Both the position numbers and the translations under genes were made by a program. DNA of 64,000 nucleotides from Halosimplex salinum (GTDB lineage Archaea > Halobacteriota > Halobacteria > Halobacteriales > Haloarculaceae). The stretch spans positions 186,001 through 250,000 of the forward strand of contig NZ_QWGG01000002.1 of the NCBI RefSeq assembly GCF_003730195.1. Direction: 5' to 3'. Positions 52,876-61,013 of this stretch are shown one piece after another; the stretch's first letter is position 1; each line of letters starts with the position of its first letter. The notes beneath the pieces are model-generated. The model was given only the letters and a program-made list of their open reading frames with translations. It was not told the origin of the DNA and did no database searches.

Positions 52876-52946
52876 GCACCCCCGTTCGCGCTCGGGGCGG
52901 AAATAGGTGGCTCGCCGGAGGCGCCCTCGTCGAGAGGGCCGTTCTT

Positions 52947-54194
52947 CTACTGCTGGTTCACCAGTTCGGTCGGCGTGAGTTCGTGGCCGTTGTACTCGAT
53001 ACGGAAATCGGCGTCTCCGGCCGTTCGCTGGAAGTCGGTCACGTCGCCGGTGACGGCGTAAGTATCGCCGTACCCCTCGTTGCCGGTGAACCCGTCGACG
53101 GTCACGGTGCCGTCGCCGTTGTCCGTCACCTGGTCGTTCCCCGCCGCGGAGCGCCTGTCGCCGACGTTTGGGATCCCGCGAGCGGTGCCGTCGACGATGA
53201 ACTCGTAGTCGACGTCGCCCGATTCGGTGGCGACGACGGCGAGGAGGTCGGTCGACGGCGACGTGTCTTCGAGGATCCGCCACTCGCACTCCCGGAGGAC
53301 GTAGTCGCCGGAGCCCCCGGTCTGGGTGAACGACTGGACCTGGCCCTCGACGGCGTAGGTGTCGCCGTATCCAGGGTTCCCGGTCCGGCCGGTCGCGGTC
53401 CACGTCCCGTCGCCGTTGTCCGTGATCGCGTCGTTGCCGCCGGGGCTGGCGTTGCGCCGGTCCGAGAGCGAGACCGCCCGGATCGGGCCGTCGACGGTGA
53501 ACTCGTAGTCGACGGCGCCCTCGGTCGCGCCCATCACCTCGATACAGCGGTCCTGACAGTCCTCCTTGCCGAGGAGGTGCTTGTCGGCGGCCGGGTTGCG
53601 GATGTAGTGGCGCGTGTCGTTGAGGTTGTAGTCCACGTCGAACGCCTCGATGACTTTCCCATCGTGTTCGCCCGTTCCGCGATACACGTCCGCGACGGAC
53701 TTCGGCGGGCCGTCGTACTGGTAGACGTTTTGGGTGGTCCCGTCGACGAAGTGGAGGTCGAGCTTCGAGATCACGTTGTCCGGGGGTTTCTCGATGTCGA
53801 CGAACTCGCTCCCTCGGACCGTCACGCGCGAGTCCGTGAACGTCACCGCCCTGTCCTCCGGGTCGCAGTCGGTCGAGTCGTTCGAGACGGTCAGCTCCTC
53901 GTCGTTCGACCCGTAGAACGTGACCGTGTCGACGACGCGCCCGGGCGCGCCGAACTCGTCCGGGCCCGCCTGTCCGACCCTGACGTAACTCCCGTCTCGG
54001 AAGACGACGCGGGCCCAGTAGGTCGTGTCCCAGTCGTCGACGGTGACCGTCGAGCAGTGTATCGTGAAGTCGGGATTCGGCCGTGTTGCGACTGTTTCAC
54101 CCGCACTCCCAGTCGTTGCGATCCCCGCGAGTGCCCCCACCGCGCTCGATGCGAGGAACGTCCGCCGCGTGTTGCGCAGTTGTCTGTCCGTCAT
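52947..54194 (-). CDS. Tat-exported protein with two internal repeats
   Basis: A 415-residue secreted protein. The twin-arginine signal is RNTRRTFLASSAVGALAGIA. The C-terminal half holds two ~75-residue repeats: the first with VDYEFTVDGPIRAVSL and NPGYGDTYAVEGQVQSF (about 230-300), the second with VDYEFIVDGTARGIPN and NEGYGDTYAVTGDVTDF (about 335-405). Both share a DNGDGT loop and a DRRxxxxGND segment. The N-terminal ~200 residues are not recognised, but contain CSTVTVDDW and CDPEDRAVTF cysteines. Function unknown, probably cell-surface or secreted binding. Confidence 0.8.
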   Translation of the reverse strand: MTDRQLRNTRRTFLASSAVGALAGIATTGSAGETVATRPNPDFTIHCSTVTVDDWDTTYWARVVFRDGSYVRVGQAGPDEFGAPGRVVDTVTFYGSNDEELTVSNDSTDCDPEDRAVTFTDSRVTVRGSEFVDIEKPPDNVISKLDLHFVDGTTQNVYQYDGPPKSVADVYRGTGEHDGKVIEAFDVDYNLNDTRHYIRNPAADKHLLGKEDCQDRCIEVMGATEGAVDYEFTVDGPIRAVSLSDRRNASPGGNDAITDNGDGTWTATGRTGNPGYGDTYAVEGQVQSFTQTGGSGDYVLRECEWRILEDTSPSTDLLAVVATESGDVDYEFIVDGTARGIPNVGDRRSAAGNDQVTDNGDGTVTVDGFTGNEGYGDTYAVTGDVTDFQRTAGDADFRIEYNGHELTPTELVNQQ

Positions 54195-54360
54195 AGCACG
54201 CTACCGGTGTAGCGTGGTTCCCCTATTTCGTTATAGAGTGCGAACGGACGATAATCCCGGCTTATCGCCCGACACCGCGGGTGCGGTCCCCGGGTTTCAG
54301 CTTGTCATACGTCACCTCGTCACAAATTAACACTTTACCCTTCGCGTACACGTTTCGACC

Positions 54361-55401
54361 GTGACGCGACTACCCGCGCACTACGAGACCGTTCGCGACC
54401 GCAACGACTACGAGGCAGTCGAGGGAGCCGTGGGACCGGTCGACCCCGCTGACCGGCGTCGCTTCGTCGCAGTCGACGACCCCGGGGTGTTGGGGCGCGC
54501 GCTCGACCGGCCGACGCTCGTCTCGACGGGCGTCGGGATGACGGGCCCGCCTCATCTGGGCACGGTCGGTCAGATCGTGACGGCGATCACGCTTCAGGAG
54601 GCGGGTCTGGACGTGCAGTTCGTGATCGCCGACCTCGAACCGTACCACGGCGGCGCGCCGCTCGACCGAGTGCGAGCACTCGCGGAGCGCTACCGCGAGT
54701 TCGTTCGGGAGTCGGGGTTCGACTCCGACCGGGGACGGCTCCGAACGCAGTCGGAAGCCCGGGACGTGATGCACACCGCCCAGCTGCTGGCGCCGTACTT
54801 CGACCCGGACTCGTGGGACGACGGCGACGACCCGCCGGCGACCGAGTGGGAGCGAGCCGTCGGCGACGCCTACGATGCCGCGGAGGACGGGCCGACCATC
54901 GACCGCTCGGGGCCGAGTTCCGAGGCCGCGAAACAGCACAGCGCGGTGCTCCACGGCGTCGACTTCCTCCACCCGCTCTACGCGGGCGAGTACGAGCAAC
55001 TCGTCCTCGCGTTCGGGGTCGACGAGCGCCATCTGACGCCGTGGGCGCGGCGATTCCGCGACGCCGCGCCCGTGGAGGGGTCCATCGCGGGACTCTACAC
55101 GCGGATGCTCCCGGGGTTCGACGGCGCGCCGAAGATGGCCAAGTCCATCCCCGGGTCGGGCGTCTCGCTCGACATGTCGTCCGAGCGGATCCGCGAGCGG
55201 ATCGGCGGCGACGACGGCGGCGACCCCGCCGCGTCCCCGGTGTTTCAGGCGATGTGTCTGGCCTCGGGGTACGACGCCGACCGACTGGACCGGCTCGAAG
55301 CGGCCTGCGAGTCCGGCGGCGAGGGGTGGGACGCTGCGAAGGCGGAGTACGCGGACTTCCTGGTCGGACTGGCCGAGCGGTGGCGGGCGACTGGGGAGTG
55401 A
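54361..55401 (+). CDS. TrpRS/TyrRS-like class Ic synthetase paralogue
   Basis: A 346-residue class I aminoacyl-tRNA synthetase core. The HIGH-type motif is PPHLGT (63-68) and the KMSKS-type motif is KMAKS (258-262), followed by IPGSGVSLDMSSERIRERI. The region DFLHPLYAGEYEQLVLAFGVDERHL corresponds to the amino-acid pocket side. It is shorter than typical archaeal TrpRS (>400 aa) and has no recognisable anticodon-binding extension, so it may not be the main TrpRS or TyrRS. GTG 54361 has an A+T-rich ttaacactttaccc box at about 25-38 nt upstream. Confidence 0.7.
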   Translation: MTRLPAHYETVRDRNDYEAVEGAVGPVDPADRRRFVAVDDPGVLGRALDRPTLVSTGVGMTGPPHLGTVGQIVTAITLQEAGLDVQFVIADLEPYHGGAPLDRVRALAERYREFVRESGFDSDRGRLRTQSEARDVMHTAQLLAPYFDPDSWDDGDDPPATEWERAVGDAYDAAEDGPTIDRSGPSSEAAKQHSAVLHGVDFLHPLYAGEYEQLVLAFGVDERHLTPWARRFRDAAPVEGSIAGLYTRMLPGFDGAPKMAKSIPGSGVSLDMSSERIRERIGGDDGGDPAASPVFQAMCLASGYDADRLDRLEAACESGGEGWDAAKAEYADFLVGLAERWRATGE

Positions 55402-55472
55402 GGTCAGAGTTCCACGAGATCTAGATTCCAGCGACGCGACATTTATCAACCACGAGCGTAAAGCATCTGTAT

Positions 55473-55766
55473 ATGTCCGATGCCCATGCTGCCGGGGACG
55501 ACGGGCCAGAGACGGTGCAGATCAATCTCCGGCTCACGGAGTCGTTTCTCGAAGACATCGACGCGACGTGGCGCGAGGAGGGGTTCAACTCCCGGAGCGA
55601 GTTCCTGCGCCACGCCGCCCGTGACGCGGTGAAACACCCGTCGTTCACACGGGAGGGGTGGAAGCAGATCGCCGCGAGCGAACACGACCTGCGGAGCGGT
55701 GACGCGGAACTCGTGTCTCGCGAGGAGGTCTTCGACATGGTCGATCGCGACGACGATGCCGAGTGA
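55473..55766 (+). CDS. Ribbon-helix-helix antitoxin (CopG-like)
   Basis: A 97-residue protein with an N-terminal RHH fold: TVQINLRLTESFLEDIDATWREEGFNSRSEFLRHAARDAV (in two segments, about 15-54). The C-terminus (REGWKQIAASEHDLRSGDAELVSREEVFDMV) is typical of antitoxins whose tail wraps a RelE/ParE toxin. It overlaps the toxin frame by 11 bp, as in classic toxin-antitoxin operons. A TATA-like gacatttatcaac lies about 25-35 nt upstream. Confidence 0.88.
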   Translation: MSDAHAAGDDGPETVQINLRLTESFLEDIDATWREEGFNSRSEFLRHAARDAVKHPSFTREGWKQIAASEHDLRSGDAELVSREEVFDMVDRDDDAE

Positions 55767-56037
55767 GGAGTGGACGTAGCGGTTCGCACCGCGTGCGGTC
55801 GACCAGTTCGACGGACTCGATACGCACGTACAGGACCGTATCGTCTCGAAACTCGACGGCGTGACCGAGTCGCAGTGGCGAGACCCCGACGAGTTCCTCG
55901 AACCTCTCACGGGCGGTCCCTTCGAGAAACTCCGGGTCGGTCAGTATCGACTCGCCTGCGTCCTGAATCGTGAAGAAGGGGTCCTCGAAGTACATCGGAT
56001 CGAACACCGGAGCGGTGCGTACACGGCCGACGATTGA
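55756..56037 (+). pseudogene. RelE/ParE-type toxin with in-frame TAG at codon 8
   Basis: ATG 55756 opens MPSEEWT, then TAG (55777-55779), then continues uninterrupted in the same frame: RFAPRAVDQFDGLDTHVQDR, IVSKLDGVTESQWRDPDEFL, EPLTGGPFEKLRVGQYRLAC, VLNREEGVLEVHRIEHRSGA, YTADD, stop TGA. The expected residue at the stop is Trp (family pattern EWTW), so a single TGG-to-TAG change explains it. The downstream RelE fold, including the KLRVGQYRL strand, is intact. No ATG or GTG restart gives a complete fold. Readthrough would be needed for a toxin. Confidence 0.82.
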
Positions 56038-56082
56038 TCCGACGACGAAACCGGTTTCACCGTTCCGTCCGAGGGGTCGGGC

Positions 56083-57177
56083 ATGGACCCGCGCGTTCGC
56101 GAACACGCCGAGATAATCTGTGACCACTCCGTCGACCTGCAGGCGGGCGACACGGTCGTCATCGACGCCCATCCGGTGGCCGAGGACCTGGTGACGGCGC
56201 TCCACGAGGTCATCGCCGACCGCGAGGCCCACCCGCTGGTCGTCCAGAACCGCATGGGCAAGCGCTTCAAGCGCGCCTTCCTGCGCAACCACGACGGGGA
56301 GTTCTCGCTCCCCGAGCACCAGATGGCGCTGTACGAGGCGATGGACGTGTACATCGTTATCCGCGGGAGCGACAACGTCACCCAGACCAGCGACGTCGAC
56401 CCCGAGCGGTCGACGGCCCAGGCGGCCGCCGAGCAACCCCTGCTCGAGGAACGGCTCTCGAAGCGCTGGTGTCTCACGCAGTACCCCGCGCCCGCCAACG
56501 CGCAGTTGGCGCAGATGAGCACCGAGGGCTACGAGAACTTCGTCTGGGACGCCATCCTCCGCGACTGGGACGAACAGCGCGAGTTCCAGGCCAACATGGT
56601 CGAGATCATGGACGACGCCGACGAGGTGCGCATCGTCTCCGGCGACACGACCGACGTGACCATGAGCGTCGCAGGCAACCCGACGCTCAACGACTACGGC
56701 GAGCGCAACCTCCCCGGCGGCGAGGTGTTCACCGCCCCCGTCCCCGACAGCGTCGAGGGCGAGGTGTACTTCGACAAACCCCTGTACCACCAGGGGCGGG
56801 AAGTGACGGACGTGTACTGCAAGTTCGAGGGCGGCGAGGTCGTCGAGCACTCCGCGGGGAAAAACGAGGCGGTCCTGACGAACGTGCTGGAGACCGACGA
56901 GGGGTCGAGCCGGCTGGGCGAACTCGGCATCGGGATGAACCGCGCCATCGACGAGTTCACCTACAACATGCTGTTCGACGAGAAGATGGGCGACACCGTC
57001 CACATGGCGGTCGGCCGCGCCTACGACGACACCGTCGGCGAGGGCAACGAGCAGAACGACTCGGCGGTGCACGTCGACATGATCGTCGACATGAGCGAGG
57101 ACTCGTTCATCGAGGTCGACGGCGAGCGCGTGCAGGAGGACGGGACGTTCCGGTTCGAGGACGGGTTCGAGGGATAG
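56083..57177 (+). CDS. M29-family aminopeptidase
   Basis: A 364-residue metallo-aminopeptidase of the thermophilic (AmpS/PepS) family. It starts MDPRVREHAEIICDHSVDLQAGDTVVID. A conserved region LPGGEVFTAPVPDSVEGEVYFDKPLYHQG and ELGIGMNRAIDEFT...MGDTVHMAVGRAYDD contain the expected Glu and His metal ligands, with HVDMIVDM near the end. It hydrolyses N-terminal residues of peptides in the cytoplasm. Length is slightly short of 400 but all core blocks are present. Confidence 0.9.
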   Translation: MDPRVREHAEIICDHSVDLQAGDTVVIDAHPVAEDLVTALHEVIADREAHPLVVQNRMGKRFKRAFLRNHDGEFSLPEHQMALYEAMDVYIVIRGSDNVTQTSDVDPERSTAQAAAEQPLLEERLSKRWCLTQYPAPANAQLAQMSTEGYENFVWDAILRDWDEQREFQANMVEIMDDADEVRIVSGDTTDVTMSVAGNPTLNDYGERNLPGGEVFTAPVPDSVEGEVYFDKPLYHQGREVTDVYCKFEGGEVVEHSAGKNEAVLTNVLETDEGSSRLGELGIGMNRAIDEFTYNMLFDEKMGDTVHMAVGRAYDDTVGEGNEQNDSAVHVDMIVDMSEDSFIEVDGERVQEDGTFRFEDGFEG

Positions 57178-57217
57178 GCTCCGGTCGGGATCCGTCGAGG
57201 CTCACGGACGCCGCCGG

Positions 57218-58272
57218 TCAGTTTCTGTAGCCAGCCGCCAGGAACGTCGCCGCGAGCAACGCGAGGAAGGCGGCGGCCACATCGAATCCGGGACCGGATC
57301 CGGTCGTCGTCCGCGCGTCCTCGGCGGTGTCACTCGTCTCGGCTGAGGGGGAGGGCGTCGCCGTCGTCGTGGGCGCGTCCGTGGTCGCGGTCGCCGTAGC
57401 CGGCGTCGGGGAGGCAGACGGCGTCGCCGTGGGTGCGTCAGTGTCCGTACGCTCCGGGGTCGGGGACGGCCTCGGCGTCTGGACGGTGACGGTCGCTAGG
57501 TTGGAGATCTCTCCCCCGTCGACCAGGATTGGGCCGTCGTTTTCCGGATAGTCCCAGCGTTCGTCGTCGTCGGAGTCACGGTGTAACACCGCGGCCAGCG
57601 TCTCGTTTCCGTCGACCGGTCGGTCGAGGTCGACGGCTACGTTCGAGTGCTGCCCGGCGCGAAGGTAGTCGCTAGCGCCGAGGACCGACCCGTTGGCACG
57701 ACCCTGACGGATGGCGACGAAACCGCCGTTGGACAGTGTCACTGATCTGATGACGGCCGACCGGCCGGACGAGTCGACCCGCTGGTCGGAGAATGTGACG
57801 GAGCCGGGGAGGGAGTGGATCAACCGGCCGTCGTAGCGCGGACTGATCCGGGTCCCGTTCCGGGAGACCCACGCGGTGAAATTGAAACCACTCACCTTGT
57901 CCGTGAACGCGTCCGTCGTCACGCTGAAGTTGCCGCTCTCACGGACGCCCACGGAGAACGTCTCGTGGAAGGGGTAGTGCTCGGTGTCCCTCTGGACGTG
58001 GATCATCAGGTTCGTCCCGGGAGCCGCGTTCGTCTCGCCGCTGATGGTCTGTCGCGGACGGTCCCGCAGGACCATCTCCCCCCGGGAATCGTATCCAGCG
58101 TCGCGTTGGCCTCGTCGGGCGTCGCCGTCTCCGGGCTCCCGCGGTCGTCGACAGCGTCCGACGGAACGGCGCCGGCGACCGCGAGCGTCCCGAAGACCGC
58201 CACTGCGAGCAGAAGCGCCGCGACGACTGTCCCGAACGGGCGGTTCACAGGCGTGCTATCTGGGGACCTCAC
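57218..58272 (-). pseudogene. PGF-CTERM surface protein split by a one-base frameshift
   Basis: The N-terminal part (58272 to about 58083) encodes a signal peptide (VNRPFGTVVAALLLAVAVFGTLAVAGAVP) and the mature start up to LDTIPGG. The remainder continues in another frame from about 58075: MVLRDRPRQTISGETNAAPGTNLMIHV, a BGTF-type surface domain, a Thr/Pro/Ala-rich linker and the sorting tail GPGFDVAAAFLALLAATFLAAGYRN, a PGF-CTERM signal for archaeosortase A. The break lies at a run of six C (58078-58083; G on the coding strand). One extra G restores PGGEMVLRD. Real mutation or assembly error cannot be separated here. Confidence 0.75.
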
Positions 58273-58323
58273 GTGCGAACCGCGTTCTCGCCTTCGTAAG
58301 TGTTTTGTGACTGAACAATTCGG

Positions 58324-58929
58324 TCACTCGGACAGGGCTCGTTTTCGCTCTCGTCTGTGGGCCAACAGGTCTGCAGAGGTCTTGATAAACAGCAGGACCA
58401 CGACCGTTCCGGCGGCGCTCTCCGTGATCGCCACCGCTCCGAGGCCGAAGATTTGGACGACCACGAGTCCCCAGAAGTACGGGACCGGTTCGACCAGCAG
58501 CGACACCGGTCCTCGCCGCTCGGACTCCCGGCGGGCGACGTACTTGAACCAGTAGGACCCGACGTGGTAGGAGACGAGGCTGACCGTCGCGAGAGCGACC
58601 GTGACCGGTGTGGCCGCGTCGAACTCGCCGGTCAGGCCCACGACTCCGAAGAAGAACCCGACGAAGAGCCAGTCCATTACGAACTCCAGCACGAGCGCGT
58701 CGGCGATGGCCCGGTTGTCCTCGCCGACGTACGATTCGGCGGGGTCCCCGTCGAACGTCATCAGCGTGCGGATCTGCTCGGGGTCGTCCGTCCCCTCCGC
58801 CCGGGTGATCTTCACTGCCGACACGGCGATGACGACGCCGGTCTCCAGCCAGTAGACGAGCAAGAGCGCGTGTGCCGGCCAGCCCTGCCACCAGACCACG
58901 GCCAGCGTCACGAGGTTCGCGGCGAGCAC
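58324..58929 (-). CDS. DUF6498-like membrane protein
   Basis: A 201-residue membrane protein starting with NLVTLAVVWWQGWPAHALLLVYWLETGVV, with five or six hydrophobic segments. A loop carries DDPEQIRTLMTFDGD, and the segment FVMDWLFVGFFFGVVGL follows. I recall this pattern from the DUF6498 family. Function unknown. GTG 58929 is the only start in frame; hydrophobic codons continue upstream to a stop, so the true start could lie there only if unusual. Confidence 0.72.
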   Translation of the reverse strand: MLAANLVTLAVVWWQGWPAHALLLVYWLETGVVIAVSAVKITRAEGTDDPEQIRTLMTFDGDPAESYVGEDNRAIADALVLEFVMDWLFVGFFFGVVGLTGEFDAATPVTVALATVSLVSYHVGSYWFKYVARRESERRGPVSLLVEPVPYFWGLVVVQIFGLGAVAITESAAGTVVVLLFIKTSADLLAHRRERKRALSE

Positions 58930-59017
58930 CCCGACGAGACCTGTGAGCGCTTCCAGCGTCGTCTCACGCCTCCTGCAATCGTTCGCCGAGCCGACACGTA
59001 GTGATCTCTCTCCCGTG

Positions 59018-59677
59018 TCACCCCACCAGCGCGCCGAACACGGACCGTTCGATCTTCTGGAGGTGTTCGCCGACGGTGGCAGGCGAGCAGTCGACGACCT
59101 CGGCCACGTCCTCGTGGGTGGCCTGCCGGGGCGTCTCGTAGTAGCCGACGGCGACGGCGGCTTCGAGGACTTCCCGCTGGCGACTGGTGAGTGCGTCGAC
59201 GAGACGGCCCCCTTCGGGGTGGTACTCGCCGGTCTTCTCGATCCGGATGTCGTAGCCGTCGGGGTCGTCCAGCTGGGCGGCGCGAGCGAACGCCTCCTCG
59301 GTACCGACGAGGGTCACGCGCTGGCCGCCGTCGTCGGTGATCTCGATGGGCGAGTCCCGGACGAGTTCGAGTTCGCGGTCGCGTTCGAGCATGTACTCGG
59401 TGAGGTCGTTCGTCTCGGTTCGGGAGTAGCCCCACGCCCGGTCGCCGTCGCCGTCGGCGACCGTGAACTCGTGGACCTCGGGGGAGTCGGCGAGGATCTC
59501 CCGATACCGGTCGGTGTCTCCCGTGATCTCGGCCAGTAACGTCACCGTCCCGTCCCCGAGGTCGTCCATCCGATGTATCGCTTCCGGGGTCACGTCCGGG
59601 TCGCGGGCGATCCGCTCGCCGACCGGATGGAACCCCGAACCCTCCGCCGGAGTCACCACCAGTGTGACGTACCGCAT
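59018..59677 (-). CDS. Bacterio-opsin activator-like HTH regulator
   Basis: A 219-residue regulator with an N-terminal sensor-like domain (RYVTLVVTPAEGSGFHPVGERIARDPDVTPEAIHRMDDL; about 1-150) and a C-terminal HTH_10 domain: LTSRQREVLEAAVAVGYYETPRQATHEDVAEVVDCSPATVGEHLQKIERSVFGAL (in segments). This is the Bat-type domain abundant in haloarchaea. The ligand is unknown. It is divergent from the MBL-fold hydrolase, a candidate target. Confidence 0.9.
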   Translation of the reverse strand: MRYVTLVVTPAEGSGFHPVGERIARDPDVTPEAIHRMDDLGDGTVTLLAEITGDTDRYREILADSPEVHEFTVADGDGDRAWGYSRTETNDLTEYMLERDRELELVRDSPIEITDDGGQRVTLVGTEEAFARAAQLDDPDGYDIRIEKTGEYHPEGGRLVDALTSRQREVLEAAVAVGYYETPRQATHEDVAEVVDCSPATVGEHLQKIERSVFGALVG

Positions 59678-59795
59678 GGGCGGTCCTACGGGGGCCTACC
59701 CAAAGATTCGTCGGTTAGTCCTCGCGGGCGGCTCGCGCCGTCTCGTCGCGGGTCTCGGCCCCGACGTACTTTGGGACACGGTCCGAATTCGGGGT

Positions 59796-60473
59796 ATGGA
59801 GCGACTCACAGACGGCGTCTACGCGTTCACGGAGACGATCGAGACAGACGACGGCGAGCGGGCCTTCCACCCGGCGGCCGTGGAGACCGACCGCGGGCTC
59901 CTGTTGATCGACGTCGGCCTCCCCGGACAGGCCGACGCGCTCGGCGACGAGATCGACCGGGCGGGCTTCGAGTGGGCCGACGTATGGGCGGTCCTACTCA
60001 CCCATCAGGACGGCGACCACGCGGGTTCGCTGGCGGCCGTCCGCGAGGAGACGAACGCGGTCGTGTTCGCCCACGAGGGCTGTGCGCCGTACGTCGACGG
60101 TCGCGAGGAGCCGATCAAGGGCGACGGGGACCGCTACCCGCCGGTCCCGGTGGACGTGGAACTGGTGGGCGAGGAGACGTTCCGGACCGCGGCGGGGCCG
60201 ATGCGGGTGGTGTACACGCCCGGCCACGCGCCGGGACATATCTCGCTGTACCTGCCCGAGGAGCAACTCCTGATCGCCGGCGACGCGCTGACGGCCGCCG
60301 ACGGGGAGTTGCGGGGCCCCAAACCCCACTTCACGCCGGACGTGGCTGAAGCGGGGCAGTCGGTGGCGCGGCTGTCCGCGCTGAACGTCGAGCGGGTCCT
60401 CTGCTTCCACGGCGGTGTCGTCGCAGCAACCGACGACCGGATCGCAGAGATCGGCGAGTCGATCGAGGGGTGA
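59796..60473 (+). CDS. MBL-fold metallo-hydrolase
   Basis: A 225-residue metallo-beta-lactamase-fold hydrolase. The metal-binding motif is THQDGDHAG, in which the second His of HxHxDH is replaced by Asp, a variant seen in some subfamilies. Later ligands are visible in PGHAPGHISLYLP, LIAGDAL and LCFHGG. The substrate is unknown. ATG 59796 starts MERLTDGVYAFTE and fits the family N-terminus; the open frame upstream is antisense. Confidence 0.9.
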   Translation: MERLTDGVYAFTETIETDDGERAFHPAAVETDRGLLLIDVGLPGQADALGDEIDRAGFEWADVWAVLLTHQDGDHAGSLAAVREETNAVVFAHEGCAPYVDGREEPIKGDGDRYPPVPVDVELVGEETFRTAAGPMRVVYTPGHAPGHISLYLPEEQLLIAGDALTAADGELRGPKPHFTPDVAEAGQSVARLSALNVERVLCFHGGVVAATDDRIAEIGESIEG

Positions 60474-60568
60474 CTCCCGCCATAGCCCGCAGTCGCCCGG
60501 GTAGGCGGCTCCATCCGACTCTGAAAAACCCCGGCAGTTTTTGCGCCGACCGTCCCCCGTCGTTCACA

Positions 60569-60588
60569 CGTCTGACGGGCGTCTGACA
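60569..60588 (+). promoter_or_regulatory. CGTC-N-GACG palindromic element, copy 5, with half-repeat
   Basis: CGTCTGACG at 60569-60577 is followed by a degenerate second copy CGTCTGACA at 60580-60588. It lies 77-85 nt before ATG 60654 and about 45-50 nt before the tttata box of that gene. Confidence 0.4.
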
Positions 60589-60653
60589 CCGGGTTTTCAA
60601 TCCGTGAGAATCGTTCCGGCAGGTTTATAGGTGGATGATACATGTTGTCACAC

Positions 60654-60821
60654 ATGGCGCCGGATATGGTCGCTGAAGCCGAGGTGGAAACGAACGCCGA
60701 AGTCATGGCCTCCGTCGAAGAGGGCCCCACCGAGACGCTCGTACTCGCCGATATCAGCTGTGACGACGCCTATCTCACAGTGCCGCTCGCCGACGCCGCC
60801 TCCCTTCCAGAGTGGCGGTAG
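60654..60821 (+). CDS. Small acidic protein (55 aa), DUF7556-like
   Basis: MAPDMVAEAEVETNAEVMAS is followed by VEEGPTETLVLADISCDDAY and LTVPLADAASLPEWR, ending at TAG 60819. The ending ('AYLTVPL..AA.LP.WR') is one I recall from a small conserved haloarchaeal family. A tttata box (60624-60629) is 25-30 nt before ATG 60654, supporting this start over ATG 60642. Function unknown. Confidence 0.8.
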   Translation: MAPDMVAEAEVETNAEVMASVEEGPTETLVLADISCDDAYLTVPLADAASLPEWR

Positions 60822-61013
60822 GCTCAACTTCCGTTCTCCACTGAACGCTCGAACGCGCGCGGGTCCCGACGACGTGCTGGCTTTCGCGTCTCCGATTCTC
60901 ACGGTCCGTCACTGCGCGTGCCGCGACCGGGACTGTGTCGTCACTGTCGATAGTGTCCTCGCCCGCGTCCGGAGAAAACAAACGTTATACCCGCTGGTCG
61001 GGATTTGACGCGC

